In this document: piece after piece, positions 21,022 to 29,494 of the stretch | How positions within the stretch are numbered: position 1 is the stretch's first letter | How the letters are laid out: every line of letters starts with the position of its first letter | Notes under the pieces: model-generated | What the model saw: the letters and a program-made list of their open reading frames with translations, nothing else | Told to the model about the DNA's origin: nothing | Database searches by the model: none | Position numbers and translations under genes: made by a program | DNA from: a virus | IMG/VR virus record: IMGVR_UViG_3300005253_000435 | Coordinates: 1 to 44,458 of that record | Length of the DNA: 44,458 nucleotides | Strand: one strand, 5' to 3'

Positions 21022-21046
21022 CAGCCAGGAGATCGTCGGGTATAAT
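21018..21046 (+). promoter_or_regulatory. Consensus sigma70 promoter
   Basis: TTGACA (21018-21023), 17-bp spacer, TATAAT (21041-21046). It is a perfect match and overlaps the preceding stop codon. It should drive the RecG-like gene and following genes. Confidence 0.9.
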
Positions 21047-21072
21047 GAATGAAACACGGGAGGTGCCATGTA

Positions 21073-21678
21073 ATGCCGATTATGAAGATCCAGGCTAATG
21101 AATTGTTTTTCGGTACTCTTAGAGACTTCCCTAAAGGCACGTTCGATACATGTGAGCATTCCTATGGTTCCCCCGGTTGGTGGGGCACGAAACAGGAACT
21201 CAAATTTTGGAGGCACCCTATGAATTGGTTAAAAAATAAGTTGCGGGATTGGTTGAATGACGGCCGAGAACCGGCGCACTGGGACGATTTTTTAGCGCTA
21301 TCCAATAAATCTAGGAACACGAATAAAATGATTAGTCGTTTGTGCGACCGCGTCCAGTTACTTGAAGACATCGAAACTGAATACGCCGCCGAGGAGGGTT
21401 CCGTCTTCGACGACGTGACGCTAAAGGCCATCTTCGACCGTTTGCAAAGTCAGGCTGACGTTGTAAACGCAACTCAGCATATGACAATCGATCTATTGGA
21501 GGATTTGGGCAATCGCTTGTATGCGGTGGAGGAAAAGACGAACGAAAACAGGGGGTTCGTGACCGATTTATACGGGCAGCACGACGACGGCCAAGTATCG
21601 GGACTGTCTGTACGGACAGGCGCCGTTGAACGAAAACTAGTTGAGCACGAGGTTAGAATCACAGGTCTGGGCCGATGA
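21073..21678 (+). CDS. Protein of unknown function with two possible in-frame starts
   Basis: 201 residues from ATG 21073 (GGGAGG upstream) or 152 from ATG 21220, which also has a perfect GGAGG 6 nt before it. The C-terminal part is helical and looks coiled-coil-like (QLLEDIETEYAAEEGS, then LYAVEEKTNENRGF). It ends ATGA over the RecG-like gene, so it may partner with it. No family is recognised. Confidence 0.6.
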   Translation: MPIMKIQANELFFGTLRDFPKGTFDTCEHSYGSPGWWGTKQELKFWRHPMNWLKNKLRDWLNDGREPAHWDDFLALSNKSRNTNKMISRLCDRVQLLEDIETEYAAEEGSVFDDVTLKAIFDRLQSQADVVNATQHMTIDLLEDLGNRLYAVEEKTNENRGFVTDLYGQHDDGQVSGLSVRTGAVERKLVEHEVRITGLGR

Positions 21679-23537
21679 ACCTCTCAGAGTCTATAAAAAC
21701 TCTCAGCGGCGTGGGACCCAAGCGGGCAACAGCGCTGGGGGAGATGGGCATCAAAACGGTGTCCGATCTCCTCCACCACTACCCGCGCAGCCATGTGTTC
21801 GCCCGATACAGCACGATCCCCGACTTCCGAGAGGGTGACAAGGTGGTGTTCCAGGCTACGGTCATGAAGGTGACTAGGATCAAGCACTTCTTCATCGTGA
21901 AGCTGATGGATGGCGAGTACGAGACCACTTGTATGTTCTTCAACGTTCCCAGTATTCGCGCGATGTTGAGGGTGAACGGGTCGTACTGGTTCTGGGGTAA
22001 GGCGATCATTCCCCCATACAGAGGAGGTTTCCAGCTCACGAATCCGCAGTTCAGCCAACGTGAGCCGACCGGTATTTTTGATAGCGGGGCGCCGGTATAC
22101 CCGGCTACTAAGGCTGTTCCGTCTGACATGATAGCCAAGCTGATTAAGCAGGTGCTTAACGCCTGTTCGCAGGTGGATTTGAAACAGGTGGACGTAGCGC
22201 CAACAGATTTTATGCACCCAGTGAACGCTATACGCGCCATCCATTTCCCCGAGGATAAGCAGCAACTCCAACGCGCTAGGAAGACGCTGAAGTACATCGA
22301 GATTCGTGACGTCCTTCAACGCATGGATTCTCAGAAGCAACAGGCGAAACTGTCGAAGGTTTTTTGCGCCGTAGGTAGGGATCGTGGCGGTAATTTCTAC
22401 AGCGACAAGGCATACCAGCCGTTTGACATCGAATTTACCGGGGATCAGGTACGGGCCACCCTTGATATAGAGGCCGGTCTTGACTCGCATTTGCGCATGA
22501 ACCGGTTGCTTCAAGGGGACGTGGGCTGCGGGAAGACAGCCGTGGCCCAGTGGGCGTCCCTCTACGTGGCTAACTGCGGTATGCAGACTGTAGTCATGTG
22601 TCCCACGCTGGCACTCGCTCGGCAGCATTACGAGTCGTGGTCTAGGTTGTTTATGGGTACCGAATTCTGTGTGGGCCTGCTGACATCCGAGAATAGCGAA
22701 TATTGCTGCGGATGTGGCGTGATTATAGCCACTACATCTGCTCTATCAGATAAAGTGGAGTTCGACAAACTTGGCCTTCTCATAGTAGACGAAGAGCACA
22801 AGTTCGGCAAGGACCAAAAGGATAAGCTCTATCATAAGTATGGTACGAATCGGCTGCTTATGACAGCAACACCGATCCCAGCCGCGCTGACTGCTACTCT
22901 GTTCGCTGATCTGGACGTTACTACCATACGGGAGATGCCAGCGGGTAGGGGAAAGAGAACGACGCGCGTACTGTTGCCGGGCGACCACGGGTCTGTTCCG
23001 TTATCCGGTCAGATATACGAGGTGTTTTCCAGGATCGAGGGGCCGGGCGGTATAGAAGAAGCGGTCCATGTGCCGTTTAATGGTGAATTTAGAGCAGTGT
23101 GCCACGGCAACAGGAAACCGGCGCATAATGCCGCTGCGATAGGTGCTTTTCATCGCGGTGAAGTTAAACGGATGTACTGCACTTCGATGCTCGAAGTCGG
23201 TATTGACAATCCGAATGCGAACACTATAATAGTACATGACGCCAACATGTTCGGGCTGTCCCAGCTTCATCAGATGCGCGGGCGAGTGGGTCGTGGTACC
23301 GACGACTCTTATTGCTACCTGCTGTTGGATACTGCCGATGAAGTGGCGCACGACAGGGTCCGATTTCTTGAGACCTGCGACGATGGTTTCGAGGTGGCTG
23401 AGAAAGACCTTGAACTGCGAGGCCCGGGCGAGTTGGCTGGGAACAGGCAGACGGGATTGGCTGAGTTCAAGCTTACTGACTTGGTGTCGGACTATAGGCT
23501 GATCAAACGTGTTCGGAAGGATTTGAGATTATGCTAA
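21675..23537 (+). CDS. recG-like: RecG-like branched-DNA helicase
   Basis: A 620-residue protein, shorter than the roughly 690 residues of bacterial RecG. The N-terminus has the helix-hairpin-helix-like LSGVGPKRATALGEMGIKT of the wedge region. The helicase core shows Walker A GDVGCGKTA (Lys 287), DEEH (Asp 372), TATPIPA, and QMRGRVGRG (motif VI). RecG remodels replication forks and D-loops by branch migration. In a phage it could drive recombination-dependent replication, a role filled by UvsW in T4. It is transcribed from the 21018 promoter with coupled starts. Confidence 0.9.
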   Translation: MNLSESIKTLSGVGPKRATALGEMGIKTVSDLLHHYPRSHVFARYSTIPDFREGDKVVFQATVMKVTRIKHFFIVKLMDGEYETTCMFFNVPSIRAMLRVNGSYWFWGKAIIPPYRGGFQLTNPQFSQREPTGIFDSGAPVYPATKAVPSDMIAKLIKQVLNACSQVDLKQVDVAPTDFMHPVNAIRAIHFPEDKQQLQRARKTLKYIEIRDVLQRMDSQKQQAKLSKVFCAVGRDRGGNFYSDKAYQPFDIEFTGDQVRATLDIEAGLDSHLRMNRLLQGDVGCGKTAVAQWASLYVANCGMQTVVMCPTLALARQHYESWSRLFMGTEFCVGLLTSENSEYCCGCGVIIATTSALSDKVEFDKLGLLIVDEEHKFGKDQKDKLYHKYGTNRLLMTATPIPAALTATLFADLDVTTIREMPAGRGKRTTRVLLPGDHGSVPLSGQIYEVFSRIEGPGGIEEAVHVPFNGEFRAVCHGNRKPAHNAAAIGAFHRGEVKRMYCTSMLEVGIDNPNANTIIVHDANMFGLSQLHQMRGRVGRGTDDSYCYLLLDTADEVAHDRVRFLETCDDGFEVAEKDLELRGPGELAGNRQTGLAEFKLTDLVSDYRLIKRVRKDLRLC

Positions 23538-23593
23538 ATGTAAATGTTGAACTAAATGAGTCGGATGTGCTTACAAAGCGAGGCGGACTGTGA
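23531..23593 (+). CDS. 20-residue peptide (uncertain)
   Basis: The ATG overlaps the RecG-like stop, and the TGA overlaps the GTG start of the next gene. It may serve only to carry ribosomes between the two genes. Confidence 0.35.
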   Translation: MLNVNVELNESDVLTKRGGL

Positions 23594-23760
23594 AGATAAA
23601 AATAATATTGCCTCTATGTATAGAGCATGATTCGAATCTCACGGTGGGGTCTGAACATGAAACGATACAAGATAACGACCGCGATTATGAAGTGTGGGTG
23701 CTAGGGGATGATAAGACACCCATTAAGTTGTACGGCAGGGAATATGAGGTCGTAGAATGA
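23590..23760 (+). CDS. Small acidic beta-rich protein
   Basis: 56 residues from a GTG (KIKIILPLCIEHDSNLTVG), ending in a beta-rich EVWVLGDD segment. It is coupled by GTGA and ATGA overlaps at its ends. The function is unknown. Confidence 0.55.
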   Translation: MKIKIILPLCIEHDSNLTVGSEHETIQDNDRDYEVWVLGDDKTPIKLYGREYEVVE

Positions 23761-24122
23761 CAATATCAAGAGGTGAACACAACGACAATAATAGGCTCAG
23801 GTTTGGTCCGCCGCCAGCTCCGTTAGGTGAGACCGACTCTGGCGCTGCATTTGGGTCGATACCGGGCGACATGGTAAAGCACCTGAAGGCCTTTAATGTG
23901 CAGTGCGCTCACTATTCAACGCAATCGATTTATGTCACTAATTTGTTAATAGCTCAACTCGATAGGGTAAAAAAGGATAATAAGTTTAGTGTGAAGGCAA
24001 CTACCTTCAGTGTTGTCAGAGAAGATTTTATAAATCTAATAGCCCTGGCGAACATAGGGAGGCAGCATTTGCTATTCATGGAAAAGGAAAGCGCGGAGTT
24101 GCTGATAGACTTGCACGAGTAA
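23757..24122 (+). CDS. Protein of unknown function
   Basis: A 121-residue protein with an N-terminal disordered, Pro-rich region and a helical C-terminal half (TNLLIAQLDRVKK, then LALANIGRQHLLFMEKESAELL). It is coupled to the upstream gene by ATGA. No family is recognised. Confidence 0.6.
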   Translation: MTISRGEHNDNNRLRFGPPPAPLGETDSGAAFGSIPGDMVKHLKAFNVQCAHYSTQSIYVTNLLIAQLDRVKKDNKFSVKATTFSVVREDFINLIALANIGRQHLLFMEKESAELLIDLHE

Positions 24123-24144
24123 TGAACATTCATCGGATACAGAA

Positions 24145-24525
24145 ATGGAATGCTTGAATAAGGACGAAGCCGTGTTGATCGCCTTAGTACACCACGATCA
24201 TAAAGGTTTTCCGCTGAAAGACGCGGCCAATGTCATGAAAATAGGGCTAGATAAGGCCCAGCACCTGCTCGTGTCAGCTGAGGACAAATGCCCGTCGCTA
24301 TTTCCCGTGCTTACGGGTTGGCAGGCTAAGATTCTGCACTTATTCACGGTGGAGGGTTGTAGTAGTGAGGAGATAGCTGTAGCTATGGGAATAAAAATCA
24401 ACACGGTAAAGACGCACATACGCCGTCTCAGAAATAAAGGATTTTTGCGCGACGGGCACAATCTGAGCAAGCGGGAATCGTTCGATGAAGCGACTATGTC
24501 GGGGAGTGTGAAGCAACGATGGTAG
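24145..24525 (+). CDS. LuxR-type helix-turn-helix regulator
   Basis: A 126-residue protein with two helix-turn-helix-like parts. Residues about 57-105 (LTGWQAKILHLF, SSEEIAVAMGIKINTVKTHIRRLRNKG) match the LuxR/sigma-region-4 DNA-binding fold. The N-terminal half (LKDAANVMKIGLDKAQHLLV) may be a second one. There is no receiver or ligand domain. It could activate or repress phage promoters. The ribosome site before the ATG is weak. Confidence 0.75.
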   Translation: MECLNKDEAVLIALVHHDHKGFPLKDAANVMKIGLDKAQHLLVSAEDKCPSLFPVLTGWQAKILHLFTVEGCSSEEIAVAMGIKINTVKTHIRRLRNKGFLRDGHNLSKRESFDEATMSGSVKQRW

Positions 24526-24797
24526 ACTACGTGAATGGAACATTTGAGGCATTGGGGGGTGTGTTCATATTCTTGAACGTCCTCAAGCTACACAAGGATA
24601 AAAAGGTGCGCGGAGTGAGCACGGCCGCTATCGGATTCTTCACAACGTGGGGTTTCTGGAACCTCTTGTATTACCCCGCCATAGGTCAGATAGCGTCAGC
24701 GTGCGCGGCTGGCATAGTCGCACTTGTCAATTTAGTGTGGCTGGGACAGATCTTTTACTACAATAGAAAGGAGAAGTATGAACAAGAAAGACACTAA
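24519..24797 (+). CDS. PQ-loop-like small membrane protein
   Basis: A 92-residue protein with three hydrophobic segments (about 13-24, 35-56, 58-78) and a positive patch (KLHKDKKVRGVS) between them, the pattern of half-size PQ-loop/MtN3-type membrane proteins found in several phages. Transport or membrane-scaffold roles are possible. The function in phages is not established. It overlaps the regulator upstream. Confidence 0.6.
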   Translation: MVDYVNGTFEALGGVFIFLNVLKLHKDKKVRGVSTAAIGFFTTWGFWNLLYYPAIGQIASACAAGIVALVNLVWLGQIFYYNRKEKYEQERH

Positions 24798-25230
24798 CCC
24801 AAAAGACGCGGTCGGTGTGAGGAAGTGGCGCCAGTACTGCACCGTGCCTTGCACTGTGCTGTGGGAACTTGGCGTGGCCATGCTTGAAGGCGCCCGCAAG
24901 TACGGCAGACATAACTACCGCGTGTCCGGTGTGCGGGCGTCTGTGTACGTTGACGCTTCCAAGGGCCACATAGACCAGTGGTGGGAAGGTGAAGATCTCG
25001 ATTCAGATTCCAAGTTATGCCACATCACAAAGGCTATCGCCACACTGGTAGTTATGCGGGACAGCATGATCCGTGGGAATTTCGTGGATGATCGGCCACC
25101 TAAGGTCGACCTCCCAAAAATACGTAACGAGCTTCAAGCCAGGGTGGAAGAGATCATTGATAAGTATCCCGATCCCATTGACCCATTTACACAGAAAGGA
25201 ATTGATGATGAAGAAACCACTGTTTCTTGA
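24778..25230 (+). CDS. MazG-fold dATP/dGTP diphosphohydrolase-like protein (MazZ-like)
   Basis: A 150-residue protein with ELGVAMLEGARKYGRHNYR and HIDQWWEGEDLDSDS...H, the metal-binding Glu/Asp helices of the MazG superfamily. It fits the dATP/dGTP diphosphohydrolase N-terminal family that includes MazZ, which hydrolyses dGTP to dGMP in 2-aminoadenine phages. No PurZ or DatZ is in the window, so a complete Z-genome pathway is not shown. It may instead shape the dNTP pool for the polymerase encoded downstream. GGAG precedes the ATG. Confidence 0.75.
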   Translation: MNKKDTNPKDAVGVRKWRQYCTVPCTVLWELGVAMLEGARKYGRHNYRVSGVRASVYVDASKGHIDQWWEGEDLDSDSKLCHITKAIATLVVMRDSMIRGNFVDDRPPKVDLPKIRNELQARVEEIIDKYPDPIDPFTQKGIDDEETTVS

Positions 25231-25792
25231 CGTTGATGGCATTCTTGTAGACTGGTGCAAGGGCGCCCACGAAATACACGATGTGCCATATTTTGGCGAC
25301 GGTGACAGGTGGCCGTACGCCCGAGGCCCAGCGGGCTGGAACTTTTGCAGAGAACTTGGTATACCTGTGGAGGATTTATTCAAGGGCATGGGACATGAGT
25401 TCTGGGCCAGTCTTGATTGGACTGCGGATGGCAAGCGCATACTGGAATATTGCGAGAATATAGTCGGCCCACTGAACGTGTTTCTGTTGACGTCGCCATG
25501 TTCCAATCCCGGCACTATCGAGGGGCGCATGGAGTGGATACGCAGAGAGATGCCGGAGTACGCCGGGCGAACGATAATTGCTACTGTGGATGATGGGGGC
25601 AACGGGTGTAAGCGCGCCATTGCGCGTCTAGGCACCGTTCTCATAGACGACTATGACTGCAATGTCGATGAATGGACCCACTACGATGGACTAGGTCTCC
25701 TCTACCCGAGGCCGTGGAATAGCAACCACACGGTGACGGACCCCATGACGTGGCTCACACTGAGACTCAACGAAGTCTACGGAGATCAATAA
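25208..25792 (+). CDS. HAD-family 5'(3')-deoxyribonucleotidase-like phosphatase
   Basis: A 194-residue protein (ATG 25208 chosen, 7 nt after AAAGGA; 25205 is possible). The HAD motif LDVDGILVDW is at residues 6-15, with a second motif at LLTSP and the acidic motif VLIDDYDCN near 145. The family hydrolyses deoxynucleoside monophosphates or related phosphates. With the MazZ-like and metallophosphoesterase neighbours it suggests nucleotide recycling. It overlaps the preceding gene. Confidence 0.78.
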   Translation: MKKPLFLDVDGILVDWCKGAHEIHDVPYFGDGDRWPYARGPAGWNFCRELGIPVEDLFKGMGHEFWASLDWTADGKRILEYCENIVGPLNVFLLTSPCSNPGTIEGRMEWIRREMPEYAGRTIIATVDDGGNGCKRAIARLGTVLIDDYDCNVDEWTHYDGLGLLYPRPWNSNHTVTDPMTWLTLRLNEVYGDQ

Positions 25793-26484
25793 TGGCTAGA
25801 GTACTTGTAATAGGTGATATACATGCCCCGGCTACGCGTAAGGGGTACATGCAGTTTTGCCGGGACTTGTACGCGCAATGGGATTGTGATCACGTTGTGT
25901 TCATAGGCGACGTTGTTGACTGGCACGCCATAAGTTTCTGGGCGAAAAATCCAGAGTGCCCAGGTCCCGCCGATGAATACGAGTTAGCTAAGACTGAGGT
26001 CAAGAAGTGGTCGCGAGCTTTTCCTAAAGCAGACGTCTGCATAGGAAATCATGATGAGCGCCCTACTAGACTGGCCAAGTCGGTGTCGATACCCGAATTT
26101 ATGATCAGGCCGTATAGTGAGCTGTGGCCCGCCAAGCAATGGACGTGGGACTGGAAATTCAGCTATGACGGAGTGTGTTATCGGCACGGAACTGGCTGTG
26201 CAGGAATACACCCGGCGTGGAATCTGATGAACAAAACGTACCAATCCGCAGTGATCGGGCATCTGCATACAAGGGCTGGGATCAAGTGGACTTGTAATGA
26301 GAATCAGCGCACATTTGGGATGGACGTCGGGTGCGGCATCGATGAGAAAGCGTGGCAATTTATCTACGGAAGGGACCACCTTATCCGGCCTTTCTTATCA
26401 GCGGGTGCCGTCATAGACGGCATACCTTATCATGAACCCATGCTTTGTGGCAAAGGGGAGACATATCATGACTCAAAGTTCTAA
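25792..26484 (+). CDS. Calcineurin-like metallophosphoesterase
   Basis: A 230-residue protein with the complete metal motif set: GDIHAP (7-12), GDVVDW, GNHDERP, and GHLHTRAG near residue 163. The TAATG overlap with the HAD gene couples the two. Phage enzymes of this type can act on nucleotides, DNA 3' ends or RNA. The substrate is not evident. Confidence 0.85.
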   Translation: MARVLVIGDIHAPATRKGYMQFCRDLYAQWDCDHVVFIGDVVDWHAISFWAKNPECPGPADEYELAKTEVKKWSRAFPKADVCIGNHDERPTRLAKSVSIPEFMIRPYSELWPAKQWTWDWKFSYDGVCYRHGTGCAGIHPAWNLMNKTYQSAVIGHLHTRAGIKWTCNENQRTFGMDVGCGIDEKAWQFIYGRDHLIRPFLSAGAVIDGIPYHEPMLCGKGETYHDSKF

Positions 26485-26974
26485 GAAAAAGCAGAAAGCG
26501 CCGGAATCGGATGACGGGTTCGTTGTGCGTAGAAGTAAATTCTCTGGCGCCGCCGCCATCGCTGCTGCTACCGAGATACGAGAGCGGATACGGGACATAT
26601 GTGGCAAAGTTCTTAAGCTGCCTAGCATCGTGGGCATAAGCCAGTACGAGGAAATGGTCCGTGACTATCGTACAGCCATAGACAAGGGGGGCGTCGAGTC
26701 CTTGCCGTACTTCTCAGACGGCATTGGCTCGAAGCAGCCACGGCTTGTGTCGTGTATAGCGGCTGAAATTAGCTGTATTATCGTCGCTTACTGGGCGTTC
26801 AATCTGAAGACCGATGGACCAACTGCGGAGTGCGTCAATGATCACTTGGAGTATCTCGACAATCTTGTAGCTGACCCCACTACTTTGCGAATCGTGAAAC
26901 TAGGCAACTGCCGATATCGCGCTGCGAATAGCCGCATAGACGCCGGGGAGCGATTAAATGAGAAGGTGGAATGA
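26468..26974 (+). CDS. Protein of unknown function
   Basis: A 168-residue protein (ATG 26468 after AAAGGGGAG). Lys-rich N-terminus, then a helical body (IREIRDICGKVL, ISQYEEMVRDYRTAIDKG) with several Cys. It overlaps the metallophosphoesterase upstream by 17 nt and the next gene by ATGA. No family is recognised. Confidence 0.6.
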   Translation: MTQSSKKKQKAPESDDGFVVRRSKFSGAAAIAAATEIRERIRDICGKVLKLPSIVGISQYEEMVRDYRTAIDKGGVESLPYFSDGIGSKQPRLVSCIAAEISCIIVAYWAFNLKTDGPTAECVNDHLEYLDNLVADPTTLRIVKLGNCRYRAANSRIDAGERLNEKVE

Positions 26975-27240
26975 ATAATCTTGGCCTGATAGCCTGGCTC
27001 AAAACATGCATCGAGGATATGCCGGATAGAGAAATGGAATTTCCAAATTGGTGGTTCGAAGAACCTGATGAGTATGAGGAGGGTGGAGTGATGATCGGAG
27101 ATGCGTTTGACGGTGAGTGCTCGACGTGCGGGCAAGCCTATTTACTGGATGACTTGAAGAATGCCCTCTTGGCCGTGGATCGTTTGCACGAGAGTATACG
27201 GGAGCTAGAGGAGGCGCGTAAAAATAAGGAGGCGGAGTGA
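26971..27240 (+). CDS. Small acidic protein of unknown function
   Basis: An 89-residue acidic protein with one Cys pair (CSTC, about 50-53) and a C-terminal coiled-coil-like helix (SIRELEEARKNKEAE). It is coupled to both neighbours by one- to four-base overlaps. Confidence 0.55.
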   Translation: MNNLGLIAWLKTCIEDMPDREMEFPNWWFEEPDEYEEGGVMIGDAFDGECSTCGQAYLLDDLKNALLAVDRLHESIRELEEARKNKEAE

Positions 27241-27389
27241 TGGGATCCTTTTTAGGCATTTTGATGATACTGTGTTCTGTCGGTTCTGCTGTATGTAATT
27301 ACAACAGACCGAAGATGTCAGCTTACTTGCTGATCGGCGCCATCGCTGCTCTCGCGGGCATAGCCTTGATAAGGCAGTTTCTGCCGTGA
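27240..27389 (+). CDS. Small two-helix membrane protein
   Basis: A 49-residue protein with two hydrophobic segments (FLGILMILCSVGSAV and LLIGAIAALAGIALI) separated by a short polar turn. It overlaps the upstream stop by 1 nt and the polymerase GTG start (GTGA). The function is unknown. Confidence 0.6.
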   Translation: MGSFLGILMILCSVGSAVCNYNRPKMSAYLLIGAIAALAGIALIRQFLP

Positions 27390-29494
27390 AACAAACCACC
27401 ATAGAATGCCTAGAGCGGATCGGCTACCCGACTGATCTCATCATGCTTGATTTCGAGTCGTACTTTGATGACGAATACACCCTTAAGGATTCGTCGACCA
27501 TCGAGTATGTCACCGATTCGCGCTGGGAGTTATTGGGTTGCGGCTTCCAGATCCTGTCACCATACGGCGACACTCCCGCCTATTTCAAGGATAAAGAAGA
27601 GCTAGAGGCGCACCTTATGGAGTTGTGGTACCAGTACGGAAGATTCGATGGAGATGAGGTCACCATTGTTGCCAAAAACGGTAAGTTTGACTTCACGATT
27701 CTCAAGCACCATTATGGCATGGTGCCGAAGTATATGCTGGACCTCGACGATCTACTCCGATTCTACGATGCGCGTATGCGTCATAAGTTGAAGGACGTCG
27801 TGAAACTATTCGGCCTGAAAGAAAAAGGCGATACGATGAAATTCAAGGGCCTCACATTTGATATGATCTGTGATGACCCCGCCGCGTACGATTACCTCGC
27901 CGACTACACCATTAACGATATCGAGAGACAGGTCGAACTCTTGGAAATCGTATTCCCCCTGATAGATTTCACGGAAGACGAAGCAGCGCTCGCCCGGCAC
28001 ACGCATGACCTGTTCCTTAATCCGCAGTTCCGTGTTGACCGTGAGCGGGCTACTAAAGTACGTCTGGGAATGCAGCTTGAGCTTGCCCGTATCATAAAGA
28101 ACTACGCTCCTAAGTTGCTGGGATCGGATATACGGCTGGCGAATAGACTCGGCGCTTTGTTGGCAGAGCATGGCGAGAAGCTCCCCCTCAAGTTGAAAGG
28201 TACGAACAAGAAGACGGGTAAACAGTGCATCGCGACAAAGAACATGTTGCCGCAACTGCAAGAGTTCGGGGGTGAAACCCCAGACGGTGCCCCTTTAGAG
28301 CACTGCGGCCCTACGTTCGCCAAGGATGACGACGGTTGCAAATGGCTACAAGCGCACACCGATCCGCAGATTAGTGAGCTAGTCAAGGCTCGGATAGCCG
28401 TGAAATCGTGGCCTACGCATATAAAAAAGGTTACCGGTATCATGGATCAAGCGACATGTGGCGGTAGCGACATGCTGCGGGTTCCACTGACCTATTACGG
28501 CTGTCACACTGGGCGCCCGTCTGGCGGAGAAGGGATAAACTTGTTAAATCTAGGCGGCAAGGGCCGCGGTACGCCGATTCATTCTCTCATTTCACAAGTG
28601 CGCGGCATACTCCAACCACCGAAAGGTCGGCTACTCTGCATTGTAGACTCTGAGCAGATCGAACCCAGATTGCTTGCATGGATGGCCGGCCAGCAGGACA
28701 TGCTGGATGCGTTCGCCAATGGCGAGGATCTTTATTCTGACTTCGCGTCTGACTTATTTCAAAGTCGTGTGTGGAAATGGGACGACAAGGTAGACGTCGA
28801 AGAATACCCTGGGCAAAAGACGCAGGTCGAAATATGGAGAGGGTTCGGCAAGGACAATATAATCGGTGATGGGTATGGCCTAGGTGGCCGCACGGCCTAT
28901 GCGAGATGCTTGCAAAACCCATTCCTTCGACCTAGGTTTGATAGTGGGGAGTACGACTTTAAAACTGTACAAAAAGGTGTCGACCTGTATCGCAGCAAAT
29001 ATAACCACATCCCTAAATTCTGGACTCGGATGGAGAAGTGCTGGGGCATAGCGGCCCGCATCAAGAACCAGGCGCACCCCATAAAGATACCAGGGACACC
29101 ATCGTGTATCACGTTCACAATGGAAGATAATTCGGTGATGATGAAGCTCCCATCTGGTCGGCGTATCCGGTACCGAAATGCCAGGTATTCGCACAAGCAC
29201 AGGACTATCAAGTTCCGTCACGGGCACCTCTGGGGCGGAACTTTGACTGAAAATGCCGATCAGGCCATAGCCCGTGACTTGTTGTGCTACTGGATTCTCA
29301 AGGCACTGCGCGACAAGGACTATGATTTCAATATCGTCCTGTATCCGTATGATGAGATCGTGGCGGATGTGCCAGAGAAGTATGCTGAGGAGCACCTTGC
29401 ACGTTTGCAGGAGATTATGACGTCAAAGCCCGATTGGGCCAGGGGTCTGCCACTGTCAACTGATCATAAAATAGCCGATAGGTATCTGAAATGA
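27386..29494 (+). CDS. polA-like: Family A DNA polymerase with 3'-5' exonuclease
   Basis: A 702-residue phage replicative polymerase (GTG start overlapping the upstream stop). Exonuclease motifs are LDFES (Asp22/Glu24), NGKFDF (Asn98/Asp102) and a third near 175 (YTINDIERQ). Polymerase motif A is VDSEQIEPR (Asp421). Motif B is RGFGKDNIIGDGYG (Arg485, Lys489, Tyr497), in which the position equal to E. coli Pol I Phe762 is Ile493. Motif C is YPYDE (Asp656, Glu657), where the usual His before DE is Tyr. There is no 5'-3' exonuclease domain. Confidence 0.93.
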   Translation: MKQTTIECLERIGYPTDLIMLDFESYFDDEYTLKDSSTIEYVTDSRWELLGCGFQILSPYGDTPAYFKDKEELEAHLMELWYQYGRFDGDEVTIVAKNGKFDFTILKHHYGMVPKYMLDLDDLLRFYDARMRHKLKDVVKLFGLKEKGDTMKFKGLTFDMICDDPAAYDYLADYTINDIERQVELLEIVFPLIDFTEDEAALARHTHDLFLNPQFRVDRERATKVRLGMQLELARIIKNYAPKLLGSDIRLANRLGALLAEHGEKLPLKLKGTNKKTGKQCIATKNMLPQLQEFGGETPDGAPLEHCGPTFAKDDDGCKWLQAHTDPQISELVKARIAVKSWPTHIKKVTGIMDQATCGGSDMLRVPLTYYGCHTGRPSGGEGINLLNLGGKGRGTPIHSLISQVRGILQPPKGRLLCIVDSEQIEPRLLAWMAGQQDMLDAFANGEDLYSDFASDLFQSRVWKWDDKVDVEEYPGQKTQVEIWRGFGKDNIIGDGYGLGGRTAYARCLQNPFLRPRFDSGEYDFKTVQKGVDLYRSKYNHIPKFWTRMEKCWGIAARIKNQAHPIKIPGTPSCITFTMEDNSVMMKLPSGRRIRYRNARYSHKHRTIKFRHGHLWGGTLTENADQAIARDLLCYWILKALRDKDYDFNIVLYPYDEIVADVPEKYAEEHLARLQEIMTSKPDWARGLPLSTDHKIADRYLK

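Noticed and set aside
21684-22628. A 314-codon minus-strand frame
   Set aside because: It is antisense to the RecG-like helicase, whose motifs are clear on the plus strand.
24778-25230. Proof of a 2-aminoadenine (Z) genome
   Set aside because: Only a MazZ-like enzyme is present. No adenylosuccinate synthetase-like PurZ and no DatZ can be found in the window.
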